From assembly GCA_015233165.1 (NCBI GenBank), contig JADFYF010000013.1:1-39091 (forward strand): a stretch of 39,091 nucleotides of DNA, in the 5' to 3' direction. The position numbers were made by a program, and so were the translations under genes. Of this stretch, positions 9,306 to 17,824 are shown piece after piece. The stretch comes from Candidatus Omnitrophota bacterium (GTDB lineage Bacteria; Omnitrophota; Gorgyraeia; Zapsychrales; Fredricksoniimonadaceae). The notes under the pieces are model-generated. The model ran no database searches and was not told where the DNA came from. It worked only from the letters and a program-made list of their open reading frames with translations. Position 1 is the first letter of the stretch. Each line of letters begins with the position of its first letter.

Positions 9306-10316
9306 TTACGAAGACGGAGGGGCACAGGATTCGCGGATAATTAAATCAGGTTCCAGCACTTTACGAACCAGGGATGTTTGCTTTCCTTGCATGATACTAT
9401 TAATGATTTTGACAGCCTCTTCACCCATTTCAAACAAAGGTTGTTTAATGGTTGTTAAAGCCACCGCACCAAAAAGTCCAGCCGGATTATCATCAAAACC
9501 AATAACCGAAATATCTTCAGGCACCTTAATACCACTTTCATGGGCAACAGAAATAATTTCCAAGGCCATCTCGTCACTGGCCGCAAAAATAGCCGTCGGA
9601 GGATTATCTAAAGCAAAAAAATACATCGCAGCATCACGAGCGGATCGTCTGGAATAATCCCCTTTGAAAAAATATTCAGGATCAAAATCAATCCCATTCT
9701 TCATGAGCGTCTTTTGAAAACCCTCATAACGATCCATACCTGCCTGAGTCTGCATATTTCCCGTAACAGTGGCAATACGTTTGTGACCTAGGTTAATTAA
9801 ATATTCCGCTGCTGTAGCTCCACCTTTGACGTTATCAACCGCGATATAACTTACTTCTAAATCTTTAACCAAATGATTAATCACCAGGCTAGGCGTACCA
9901 TCTTCGATGGCATCCTCCACCTGAGAACGATTTTCAATAATATCGGCAAAGATGAGACCACCCGCATAGGTCGAACGAAGAGGATTTTTTCCATCCGTAA
10001 TATGAAAAACTAAATCTAAATGCAGGGTTTCACAACCATGACCAATACCACGCATCAATTCAACAGCATAAAAAGAATGGAAAACTCCGGGGAACCCCGG
10101 AATCACGAAACCAACAGCAGCCCCTTTTCCTCCTCGAGCTAAACGCTGAGCGGTAGGGTTAGGTCTAAATTTTAAAGCAGCAACAGCCTCTTCGACCTTA
10201 GCAACGATATCTTTATCAACGGTGGGAACTTTATTAATGACGCGAGAAACTGTAGTAATCGAGACATTGGCTCTTTTAGCTACATCTGTAATGCTGACTT
10301 TCTTGGGAGGTTTCAT
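9306..10316 (-). CDS. LacI-family transcriptional regulator
   Basis: A 336-residue DNA-binding repressor of the LacI/GalR family. Residues 8-30 form the helix-turn-helix ('ITDVAKRANVSITTVSRV'), the hinge helix follows at about 51-60 ('RPNPTAQRLA'), and the remainder is a periplasmic-binding-protein-like effector domain ('ASDEMALEIISVA', 'VIGFDDNP'). It is the last gene of the carbohydrate locus and its start overlaps the stop of the coiled-coil gene by four bases (ATGA). Its likely targets are the sugar import and glycosidase genes upstream; a candidate operator, AATACGTATT with the CG centre typical of LacI sites, overlaps the symporter promoter at 20739-20748. The effector sugar cannot be read from sequence. 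Confidence 0.93.
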   Translation of the reverse strand: MKPPKKVSITDVAKRANVSITTVSRVINKVPTVDKDIVAKVEEAVAALKFRPNPTAQRLARGGKGAAVGFVIPGFPGVFHSFYAVELMRGIGHGCETLHLDLVFHITDGKNPLRSTYAGGLIFADIIENRSQVEDAIEDGTPSLVINHLVKDLEVSYIAVDNVKGGATAAEYLINLGHKRIATVTGNMQTQAGMDRYEGFQKTLMKNGIDFDPEYFFKGDYSRRSARDAAMYFFALDNPPTAIFAASDEMALEIISVAHESGIKVPEDISVIGFDDNPAGLFGAVALTTIKQPLFEMGEEAVKIINSIMQGKQTSLVRKVLEPDLIIRESCAPPSS

Positions 10317-11764
10317 CGAACCTGATCGCCAACTTGTATATTGGTCTTCTGTTCTTTAATATCAGCAGCTGAAATGTCACGACGGACCTGAATAACTTCC
10401 AACGTAGCAATTTCTTTATCACCACGATATGCTTTTAGAATGCGACCAACAGTGCTTCCTTGAGATTGTCCATAATTAACAATGACAAAATTATTCTTTG
10501 CATTGATGCTGATAATTTTATAATTCCCTCCCTCAACAACAACAGGAGCCACGGAAGTTTGATTTCCAGAATTATTAACAGTCACTGAAGTCATTGACGT
10601 CGTTGTTGTGTTTGAAACTGAAGAAGCATCAGCAGTCCCTGAACCATTAACGATGATGGGGGGTAACTCAACTTCTTTATCTGATTTTGCCTGATTAATT
10701 TGCGTAATCTTCTGATCTAGTGTTTTCTTGATTTGCCATATTTCATTAATACGATCTTGAATAACACCTTCCGTATCCGCTAATCTTCTACTCATATCAC
10801 TCTTTTCCTGATTCAAACGAGCGACGGTTTTCTCAAGAGCAACCTTGGACGATGCCAGTTGTTTAATTTGAGATTGCATTTGAGCATTATCTTCTTTGAT
10901 CTTATCAGAATACTCATTAGCCTGTTTCTGATCTCCTCGAGCACGAGCCGCTTCCAAAGATAAATTATTAGAAAGATCTTCGCTATCCTTTAATTTACGA
11001 TCTAATTCTTGTTTTTCTCTGGTGAAGCTATCTTGTAAACGTTTTTTCTCATTCGTTAAACGACGTTCAATTTCTGCCTTATCATTACTTAAATCTTTGA
11101 CTTGCAATTCCAATTCGGAATTCTGTTTCTTCAAATCAGCCACTTGTAAAGCGCTCTTATCTAAATCTGCTTTAGCCTTATTTAAATCAAGCTCGATTTG
11201 AGTCTTTTGTTTCAAAATATTTGCCCAATATTCATCTCCTTGTGGAACAGGAGCAGCAGGAACGGCTGGGGCCTCTGCAGCAGCTGAATCTTCGCTAGCT
11301 GCAGGAGCGGGTGTTGGGGCTGGTCTTTCTTTATAAACAATTTTCTCAGGTTGATGTTGCAACTTATCCATCAACTGATCCCGTTCTTTGCGGATGGTTG
11401 ATAGACGTTCTTTCCAATCGTCGCGTTCTTTATTAGCCTGATCAGCTTGTGTTGTTAACTCGTCTGATTTACGTTTCAAATCATCATACGCATTTTGAAC
11501 ATCTTCTTTTTCTTTTTCTTTGGCGCTTAGACGTTGATTAAAACCTGAATTATCTTGTTGAAGTTTTTGAACTTGCTGTTGAAGGTTCTTAGAATCCGCG
11601 AGAAGCTTATCTTGTTTACTTTTTGTATCCGCAAGCTGCTCTTGTAAATTTTGATTTTGCTCCTGCAGAGTTTTCTTCTGAACCAAGGTAAGAACGGAAA
11701 TTCCGACGGCAGCCACTAATAAGATTGCTAAAACCACGATACCACGTTGAATTGCTTGGGACAT
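10313..11764 (-). CDS. Membrane-anchored coiled-coil protein with FlgT-C-like tail
   Basis: No named homologue recognised. The 483 residues show an N-terminal transmembrane helix (about 8-28), a long coiled coil (about 30-140), an Ala/Pro-rich linker (about 146-178), a second long coiled coil (about 180-370), a Ser/Thr/Asn-rich linker and a compact beta-rich C-terminal domain (about 410-483). That last domain has the pattern 'FVIVNYGQSQGSTVG...ISAADI...VGDQVR', which resembles the C-terminal domain of FlgT and of many envelope proteins in PVC-group bacteria. Topology suggests a periplasmic rod anchored in the inner membrane. It has its own promoter and good ribosome site (GGAGG) and overlaps the LacI gene by four bases, so the two are co-translated. 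Role unknown; an envelope-spanning scaffold is one guess. Confidence 0.8.
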   Translation of the reverse strand: MSQAIQRGIVVLAILLVAAVGISVLTLVQKKTLQEQNQNLQEQLADTKSKQDKLLADSKNLQQQVQKLQQDNSGFNQRLSAKEKEKEDVQNAYDDLKRKSDELTTQADQANKERDDWKERLSTIRKERDQLMDKLQHQPEKIVYKERPAPTPAPAASEDSAAAEAPAVPAAPVPQGDEYWANILKQKTQIELDLNKAKADLDKSALQVADLKKQNSELELQVKDLSNDKAEIERRLTNEKKRLQDSFTREKQELDRKLKDSEDLSNNLSLEAARARGDQKQANEYSDKIKEDNAQMQSQIKQLASSKVALEKTVARLNQEKSDMSRRLADTEGVIQDRINEIWQIKKTLDQKITQINQAKSDKEVELPPIIVNGSGTADASSVSNTTTTSMTSVTVNNSGNQTSVAPVVVEGGNYKIISINAKNNFVIVNYGQSQGSTVGRILKAYRGDKEIATLEVIQVRRDISAADIKEQKTNIQVGDQVR

Positions 11765-11796
11765 AACATCCTCCGAGGATAAATTTATTTAATAGG

Positions 11797-11825
11797 AATA
11801 TAACAAAGCCTCTATCCCAATACAA
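11797..11825 (-). promoter_or_regulatory. Promoter for coiled-coil/LacI pair
   Basis: Minus strand TTGTAT (11825-11820), 17 bases, TATATT (11802-11797). A 14-base AT palindrome (11828-11841) abuts the -35 box and could act as an UP element or binding site. The leader is about 25 bases and carries GGAGG before the start. It allows the regulator to be expressed independently of the sugar genes. Confidence 0.6.
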
Positions 11826-11862
11826 GTAATTTTATAAAATTTTTATATTTTCTTATAAAATA

Positions 11863-12465
11863 TTATTCAAAATGAACATCATCGAGGAAGAAAATGCAGG
11901 ATTCAGGATTGTCATCAACATTGGCAGCCCATGCAAACCCACCACTAATTGATGTTAAATCTTTATCACGTAAATCAATAGAATATTCTTTCCATTCTTT
12001 AGTCAAAATAACTGGTCCGATCGTAGCAAAATCTGAATCGGGATAATTACGATTATTACCTACACCACCAACTTTAAACTCAGAAATGGTTTCACCACCC
12101 TTTGCTCCCTTAGCCCAAAAAACTAACTTCTTGGCTCCGGTTAAATTATACCCACCTTTTTTGTCCCCCCAATTATCAGGAGGATTAAGCCAGTAAACAC
12201 CTGCCCATCGTCGACTTTTAGAAGAGCAACTGACATCATAGGTCACCTTAATACAGGTCTTACCTTCATAACAATTTTGCTGCCAAGCATCCTCTAACTT
12301 CAGGCATTCTCCTGTAGGCATGTAACCAGATGGGGTATAACGATTTCGCGAGTTTTTATCTTGATAAACGATGAATTTAGGGAAAGGTTTGTTTTCTACT
12401 GTTTGGGCTTGAGAAAAAAGAGGGAAACTATAAAAGACAAGAAGCAAACAACAAATAAATCTCAT
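11863..12465 (-). CDS. Small secreted CBM-like beta-sandwich protein
   Basis: A 200-residue exported protein: a signal peptide with probable cleavage at SQA|QT (about residue 20), then a single domain. The segments 'GGYNLTGAKKLVFWAKG', 'TKEWKEYSIDL' and the closing 'IFFLDDVHFE' follow the beta-sandwich pattern of carbohydrate-binding modules of the CBM11/CBM4-9 type (galactose-binding-like fold). Several cysteines in the mature part may form disulfides. No catalytic motif is evident, so a glycan-binding role beside the secreted glycosidase is inferred. Its ATG lies only nine bases beyond the T-run of a strong terminator, so expression probably depends on read-through from the upstream gene. 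A ribosome site (AGGA) is present. Confidence 0.75.
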   Translation of the reverse strand: MRFICCLLLVFYSFPLFSQAQTVENKPFPKFIVYQDKNSRNRYTPSGYMPTGECLKLEDAWQQNCYEGKTCIKVTYDVSCSSKSRRWAGVYWLNPPDNWGDKKGGYNLTGAKKLVFWAKGAKGGETISEFKVGGVGNNRNYPDSDFATIGPVILTKEWKEYSIDLRDKDLTSISGGFAWAANVDDNPESCIFFLDDVHFE

Positions 12466-12473
12466 AAGATTCC

Positions 12474-12518
12474 TAAAAAAATCATTGCCCTACTTTAAAG
12501 AAACTAAAGTAGGGCAAT
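12474..12518 (-). terminator. Strong Rho-independent terminator
   Basis: A perfect 14-bp stem (ATTGCCCTACTTTA with TAAAGTAGGGCAAT), seven-base loop, followed on the minus strand by GA and seven T residues. It ends the two-repeat protein gene but stands just ahead of the CBM-like gene, so it should act as an attenuator within the locus. Confidence 0.9.
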
Positions 12519-12535
12519 GAGACATTAAAATAAAC

Positions 12536-13606
12536 TTAAGAATTTTCTAACTCGCCTATTTTCTTTTGAGCACCTTCAGATGGCTTCCAGAACCAACCAC
12601 CCTGATCCCAACATTGAGCATAGGTATATTCATCAACAACCTGCTTATAAGCCTTGATCGCTTCATCTTTATTACCAGCTGTACGATAAGCTTCACCTAA
12701 AATAAATAAAGCTGTACCGACATCATTTAAAGCCCAATTCTTAAAAATTTCATCATTGCTTCCGGCAGCGTAATCCTTAAGACTCGCTTGCATTTCTTTA
12801 GCTTTAGCACCATACATACTAGTCGTCTTATTGACATACGCAATAACGGCATTTAAATCATTAGCCGCTAATGCAGCCCAAGCTTTAGAAACCAAGGTGC
12901 TAGAGGAATAATCACCGAAGTCCAGATTAACACCAGACTCAATCATAGTAATCTTTTCTTTAGCAGCATCTGCTGGCTTCCAGAACCAACCCTTGGTATC
13001 CCACACCTGACCAAAGGAAACATCATTAATAACCTTATTGAAAGCTTCCTTAGCTTCATCCTTCATATTTGCTTGACGATAAGCCTCTCCTTGAATGAAA
13101 TAGCTGGTCGCTACGTCATTTAAAGCCCACATCTTGAAAATATCATCATTGCTACCCGTCACGTAATCCTTAAGAGAAGCTTGCATTTCTTTAGCTTTAG
13201 CACCATACATATCAATACATTTGTTGGTATAAGCTAATACAGCTTCAATGTCATTCTTAGCTAACGCAGCCCAAGCCTTGCTGGCTAAGGTTGAAGATTT
13301 ATAATCGCCAAAGTCATAAGCGGCGGGTTTGACAGCCATCGCTTTAACAGGTTGTACCATGGCTGGAGCAGCTGGTGCAGCAACTACTGCTTCAGGAGCG
13401 GCGACAACTGGAGCAACAACAGCGGGGGCAGCGACAGCAGGAGCAACCTCTTCAGTCTTTTGAACCGTAGTTGTTGTTTCAGTTTTACTAATATAACCTT
13501 GATTCTGAGCTACTTCCTGTTGAGCCTCAGGCTTCTGGGCCATGGCTTCAGCATGATTTACGCACGCCATTAACATAACGCAACAAAATCCTAACAACTT
13601 TCTCAT
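12536..13606 (-). CDS. Secreted protein with two copies of a TPR-like domain
   Basis: A 356-residue exported protein of unknown function. The signal sequence contains LMAC (Cys15, an imperfect lipobox) and also an AEA|M site after residue 21, so lipoprotein or soluble periplasmic forms are both possible. A Val/Ala/Pro-rich linker (about 50-95) leads to two near-identical helical repeats of about 128 residues (about 97-226 and 229-356). Each has 'YGAKAKEMQASLKDY', a TPR-like helix pair with 'GEAYR...KDEA', and a final Trp-rich 'CWDQGGWFWKP' motif. The same domain occurs at the N-terminus of the neighbouring glycosidase. It has its own promoter, a structured leader, a good ribosome site and a strong terminator, which suggests high expression. 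Confidence 0.85.
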   Translation of the reverse strand: MRKLLGFCCVMLMACVNHAEAMAQKPEAQQEVAQNQGYISKTETTTTVQKTEEVAPAVAAPAVVAPVVAAPEAVVAAPAAPAMVQPVKAMAVKPAAYDFGDYKSSTLASKAWAALAKNDIEAVLAYTNKCIDMYGAKAKEMQASLKDYVTGSNDDIFKMWALNDVATSYFIQGEAYRQANMKDEAKEAFNKVINDVSFGQVWDTKGWFWKPADAAKEKITMIESGVNLDFGDYSSSTLVSKAWAALAANDLNAVIAYVNKTTSMYGAKAKEMQASLKDYAAGSNDEIFKNWALNDVGTALFILGEAYRTAGNKDEAIKAYKQVVDEYTYAQCWDQGGWFWKPSEGAQKKIGELENS

Positions 13607-13697
13607 ACTAACCTCCCATTAACTATTGTGTTTTTAAAATTTCCCTTTCCCCATTGGGAAGGAGGACTGTTTCTTTGGAATACCAAAGCTTTTACTA

Positions 13698-13727
13698 AGT
13701 ATACAACATCTTTATACCAAAATGCAA
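13698..13727 (-). promoter_or_regulatory. Candidate promoter for the two-repeat protein gene
   Basis: Minus strand TTGCAT (13727-13722), 18 bases, TATACT (13703-13698). The leader of about 85 bases holds two small hairpins, CTTTGG/CCAAAG (13673-13688) and a CCTTCCC/GGGGAAAGG pair near 13643-13663, which may stabilise the mRNA. The -35 box lies next to the upstream terminator stem. Confidence 0.5.
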
Positions 13728-13753
13728 ATTTGCCACCCATAAGGTGGCAAATT
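13727..13753 (-). terminator. Hairpin after glycosidase gene
   Basis: An 11-bp perfect stem (AATTTGCCACC with GGTGGCAAATT) and five-base loop, about 25 bases past the glycosidase stop. The minus-strand tail is TGCATTTT, a weak T-run, so termination may be partial. Confidence 0.6.
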
Positions 13754-13777
13754 ATTTTTCCTCGAATAAAAGCCCTG

Positions 13778-16069
13778 TTATTCTTTTGAGTTCCAAAGAT
13801 CTCTATAAGTATAATACACTTTTCTAGGTTCGCGCAAGTACGGACTTTTTTTGCCGTCTCCTTGACCTAATATACCAAACCACTCTTCAAAATAATACCC
13901 CCCAGGAAAAGGTCCCACCACATCAGCCTTCGTATCATGCCGATAAGGCTCATAGTTCTTCCACCACTCATCAAGCCATTCAAAAGCCACTCCACCTATA
14001 GCATTTCCTTCACCATCGGGATATCCTGCACTATTATAAAGAATATCTAACCAATTCCCCTTATGATAAGCAGCCTGCGCTTCTAATGCATCTTCCTTGG
14101 ACATATTAGGCCCACTATAAGAAGGAGCCCCATACTCCGTAATAAAAGCTGGTTTACCTGTAACCTCTGAAACCTGTTGCCAATACGAACCAAATCCATA
14201 ATCACCTCGGTAAACATTTGCCCCATAGGCATCCACATCAGGAGCGGCCTTCCCAAATTTATCTAAGAACAGAATATCTCCGTTACAAATAGCCACTGGA
14301 TGATTAGGGTCAATAGACTTAATCATCCGGGCCACCTCATTAACAAATTTATAATAAGCTTCCGGTTTCTTATCCGCATTAGAAGCCACGCCATAATTAT
14401 TTTCATTACCTAAAAGCCACATTAAAATAAATGGTTCATCTTTAAATTCCATAACCATCTGCTTAACCGAGTCCATCATATTCTTTCGATGCGCTGGGTT
14501 TTCATAATCTGTTCCTTCAGACCAATTAGCTCCAGATCCCAAGGCGTATTTACCCAAGAAGTCTCCCATAATCACTCTAAAACCAAATTGCTGAAACATT
14601 TTCTCCAAGAAAACCTTATTAGGCTTCATCGGTTGATGATAAATACGAAGAGTATTAAGTCCCATTTTCTTCATTAAAGAAAAATCTCCTTCACTCGGCT
14701 CATCAGGATCTTGAATACCATTACCATTTTTATCCATCCAGGCTATATAAGCAGGATTTGGATTGACTTCCATCCAATTCGTTAAGGTCCCATCTTCAGG
14801 ACTCTGACCCACCTTGGTTGGGGAGTATGTTGTTCCCTTAATAAGGTAAGGCTTATTATTAACAATCAACTGCCAATGCCCATTGGCATACTGCACAAAA
14901 TGGACAGCTCCATTACCTAGGGTTTTCACAGGTTTCCCTAAGGCAATCTTTTCTCTTTCTATTCCCAATGCAACTTGAGCTCTGGCAATAACGTTTAACA
15001 AACGCACAGTCCCTGGCTTTGTAATAGTTACGTCATTGGAAGGGTCATTATCAAAAGAATTCAAAATCTGAATCTTTGCTCCCTTAAACTCTAGTCTAAG
15101 CTCTGGGTGCATGCGGATGATGTGCTGAATTTTGGCAATAGCCGCTTGCGAAGGATACCAAGGGGTATGCCAATACGTCCATGCTAAGGTTTCAGGAAAA
15201 TGAATAATAATAGCGTGATAACATTTAACAGCTTCATAATACATATGAGCCTTCTCAAATATAATCCCCATATAAAAAAGACGAACGCCCCAAGGTTCCG
15301 GAGCCGTAGCCCATTTATAAAAAGCGGCCTGTAAATCTGGTGAGTTCGTAAAATCCCAATGACTGCCTTCTAAACGACCCTCCTTAAGAACCTTCCTATA
15401 ATTAGGATCTTTATAAATATCCGCTATATTAGGATAAATACCTTCCCCAACAGCTGCCGCCAACTCCTTGCGTTCAATCACCTGATAATGATATTTATTC
15501 GTTCCAGGGTTAAGAAAATTACCATATTTAACATAATTAACCACCTTTACTGTCCCTGGAAAAGCTAAGGTTGGTTTGGTAATCGGAACTTGTTTGACAG
15601 GGGCTGCATCAGGAAAAATTCCATTCATTGCATCAATACTCGCCTGTGACTTTTCTTTGACTGACCAATAAGAACCCCGGCTGGGATCCCACCCTTGGGC
15701 CCAAGGATATTCATTGATGGCTCTAGTAAAAATTTCCTTTGCTTCTTCCTTGTTTCCCTGACGCTTTAAAAGTTCAGCCTTGATAAATAAGGCAGTGGCC
15801 ACATCACACATAACCTTGTAATCGTTAATGTTCTCACGAGGAGGAAAATTCTTTAATTGAGATGCTTGTGATTTAGCTTTATCTCCGTAATTCTTTAGTA
15901 TTTCGTTAACCAAATCAGAAATAGCTTTCAGGTCTCCTCGATTGGAAGCTTCCCATCCCAATCGAACGATGTCTGCGGTAGGGCATCTGTTATCAGAAGA
16001 TGGATCACCTGCAAAACTTGGGCCAGATGTTAAAAGTAAAATAATAATTATCTTAATAATTTTATTCAT
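13778..16069 (-). CDS. Secreted clan GH-A glycoside hydrolase with TPR-like N-terminal domain
   Basis: A 763-residue exported enzyme. A signal peptide (cleavage near SFA|GDP, residue 20) is followed by one copy of the helical domain found twice in the next gene (about 27-145, ending 'QGWDPSRGSYW'), a middle region with further TPR-like helices (about 240-310), a short beta-rich part, and a TIM-barrel catalytic domain (about 385-763). Acid/base E556 in 'LLGNENNYG' and nucleophile E645 in 'FITEYGAPSY' fit clan GH-A. The domain resembles GH2 TIM barrels and GH72-like transglycosylases; I cannot assign a family. An EF-hand-like loop (446-457, 'DKNGNGIQDPDE') is inserted in the barrel. The start codon overlaps the permease stop by one base, so it belongs to the import operon. 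Likely substrate is a beta-linked glycan (inference). Confidence 0.88.
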   Translation of the reverse strand: MNKIIKIIIILLLTSGPSFAGDPSSDNRCPTADIVRLGWEASNRGDLKAISDLVNEILKNYGDKAKSQASQLKNFPPRENINDYKVMCDVATALFIKAELLKRQGNKEEAKEIFTRAINEYPWAQGWDPSRGSYWSVKEKSQASIDAMNGIFPDAAPVKQVPITKPTLAFPGTVKVVNYVKYGNFLNPGTNKYHYQVIERKELAAAVGEGIYPNIADIYKDPNYRKVLKEGRLEGSHWDFTNSPDLQAAFYKWATAPEPWGVRLFYMGIIFEKAHMYYEAVKCYHAIIIHFPETLAWTYWHTPWYPSQAAIAKIQHIIRMHPELRLEFKGAKIQILNSFDNDPSNDVTITKPGTVRLLNVIARAQVALGIEREKIALGKPVKTLGNGAVHFVQYANGHWQLIVNNKPYLIKGTTYSPTKVGQSPEDGTLTNWMEVNPNPAYIAWMDKNGNGIQDPDEPSEGDFSLMKKMGLNTLRIYHQPMKPNKVFLEKMFQQFGFRVIMGDFLGKYALGSGANWSEGTDYENPAHRKNMMDSVKQMVMEFKDEPFILMWLLGNENNYGVASNADKKPEAYYKFVNEVARMIKSIDPNHPVAICNGDILFLDKFGKAAPDVDAYGANVYRGDYGFGSYWQQVSEVTGKPAFITEYGAPSYSGPNMSKEDALEAQAAYHKGNWLDILYNSAGYPDGEGNAIGGVAFEWLDEWWKNYEPYRHDTKADVVGPFPGGYYFEEWFGILGQGDGKKSPYLREPRKVYYTYRDLWNSKE

Positions 16070-16908
16070 TATCCCACCACCGCTCCTGATAATTTAATAA
16101 TATGTTTCTGCATAACTAAATAGATTAAAATAATAGGTATCGCCGCCATCGTCAAACCCGCCATCAAAACCGGATAGTCTGTACTATTAGCCCCCTGAAA
16201 AACCATAAGCCCTCTTTGCAAGGGCATCAATTGAGAATCTCCTAAAAGTAAAAAAGCCAAAATATACTCATTCCATACATTTAAAGAATTAAAAATAACA
16301 ATAACAGCAATCGCTGGTCTAGCTAAGGGGAGCGCCACATACCACCAAATGCGAAGTCTACCGCAACCATCGAGACGCGCCGCATCTTCCAGATCACGGG
16401 ACATAGTATCAAAAAAGGTTTTTAACAACAAAATACTCATCGAAAGTCCGACGTTGATCATGCAAAGAATATAGCCAAAACGACTGTTAACTAACCCTAG
16501 ATTTTTCATGATCACAAACAGGGCTACAAAAGAACCAGGCAAGGGAATCATCATCGCCGCTACAAACATATAAAAAATAATATCTTTACCAGGAAATTTT
16601 AGACGTGAAAACGAAAAAGCCGCAAGAGAAGAAATTAGGACAATCCCCGTCACGACACAAACCGTATAAATAACGCTGTTTAAAAAATAACCTTCGAAGT
16701 TTCCTTTGGTCCAAACGACAGCAAAATTCCCAAAATTCAAATGCTGAGGGATCAGCCCTTTGTCCACAAAAACAGTTTCATTGGTCATAAAAGAACAACG
16801 AAACATCCAAAATATGGGAAACAAGCAGGTTAAAGTAACGCTCATCAAAAAAACATGAATCAACGTTGACTTGGTCATCCCCCAGAAAATATATCTGTTT
16901 GTTCTCAT
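16069..16908 (-). CDS. Carbohydrate ABC transporter permease, MalG type
   Basis: A 279-residue inner-membrane permease of the CUT1 (MalG/LacG) family with six predicted transmembrane segments. The EAA loop that docks to the ATPase is visible as 'EDAARLDG' (174-181) followed by the 'LPLARPAI' turn. It pairs with the MalF-type gene just upstream, whose stop overlaps this start by four bases, and its own stop overlaps the glycosidase start by one base. Together with the binding lipoprotein this forms a sugar or oligosaccharide importer lacking only its ATPase, which must come from elsewhere in the genome, as in MsmX/MsmK-type shared ATPase systems. Confidence 0.95.
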   Translation of the reverse strand: MRTNRYIFWGMTKSTLIHVFLMSVTLTCLFPIFWMFRCSFMTNETVFVDKGLIPQHLNFGNFAVVWTKGNFEGYFLNSVIYTVCVVTGIVLISSLAAFSFSRLKFPGKDIIFYMFVAAMMIPLPGSFVALFVIMKNLGLVNSRFGYILCMINVGLSMSILLLKTFFDTMSRDLEDAARLDGCGRLRIWWYVALPLARPAIAVIVIFNSLNVWNEYILAFLLLGDSQLMPLQRGLMVFQGANSTDYPVLMAGLTMAAIPIILIYLVMQKHIIKLSGAVVG

Positions 16909-17819
16909 GCTTGCTTAGCCTTGTCTGATAATCTTTTCATCACAAATGAAACACAAACGAGGATAAGACCAAAAATCATCGCTTCGGCACAGGCATAACC
17001 AAAACGATTGGTACCCGTCATGGCTGACAAAATACGGGTCACCGGCACATCCGTATGATTGACCAACCCTTCGTTGACCATACTGAGAATCAAAACAAAA
17101 ACTTGCATGCATCCCAAAATTGTCAATATCACTACAACCAAAAGCACAGGAAGTATCATAGGAATAGTCACATTAGTGAAAGTTTTCCAGCCACTAGCCC
17201 CGTCAATCCTGGCTGCCTCATATAATTGTTTATCAATCGTTTGAAGCCCTGCCAACATGATCAAAAACCCCCATCCAAAACCTTTCCAGCTATTGACAAT
17301 AGCAATGGTCGTCAGTGCTGTTTTAGGATCTCCTAGCCAATTATGGACCAACTGGGGAAGTCCAGAAGTATACAGAAGGTGATTTAAAAGCCCAATATAC
17401 TGACCATTTTGCATTTGAGGATTCAAAATCCAGTTCCAAATAAGACCAACTACAACTTCAGAAAGCACCGGCGGAAGAAAAAAAACCACACGATAAAACT
17501 GTTTCATGCGAATGTCTCGATCACACGCCAAAGCTAAGGCAAATGCCAAGGCATTTTGAAATGTCAAAGCAATCAGGGTGATATAACCCGCGTGCCAAAT
17601 AGAATTCCACCAAAGATGATCCCCCATTAATTCTTTATAATTTTGCAAACCAGTAAAGTGCATTGGACCTATGCCCCTCCACTCATGGAAGGACAAAAAG
17701 ATCATATTCAAAAAAGGATAAATATAAAAGATGCAAAAAATAGTTAAGGCAGGAAGCACAAAAAAAAAGTTTTGTAGGTTTTCTTTAAATATTGCTGCAG
17801 ATTTGGCTTTTGAATTCAT
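16905..17819 (-). CDS. Carbohydrate ABC transporter permease, MalF type
   Basis: A 304-residue inner-membrane permease of the CUT1 (MalF/LacF/UgpA) family with six transmembrane segments. The EAA motif appears as 'YEAARIDGASGW' (200-211) followed by 'TIPMILPV'. There is no large periplasmic P2 loop like that of E. coli MalF, so it is closer to the short LacF/MsmF form. It lies five bases after the binding-protein gene and overlaps the MalG-type gene by four bases, so the three are one translational unit. Confidence 0.95.
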   Translation of the reverse strand: MNSKAKSAAIFKENLQNFFFVLPALTIFCIFYIYPFLNMIFLSFHEWRGIGPMHFTGLQNYKELMGDHLWWNSIWHAGYITLIALTFQNALAFALALACDRDIRMKQFYRVVFFLPPVLSEVVVGLIWNWILNPQMQNGQYIGLLNHLLYTSGLPQLVHNWLGDPKTALTTIAIVNSWKGFGWGFLIMLAGLQTIDKQLYEAARIDGASGWKTFTNVTIPMILPVLLVVVILTILGCMQVFVLILSMVNEGLVNHTDVPVTRILSAMTGTNRFGYACAEAMIFGLILVCVSFVMKRLSDKAKQA

Positions 17820-17824
17820 CCTAA

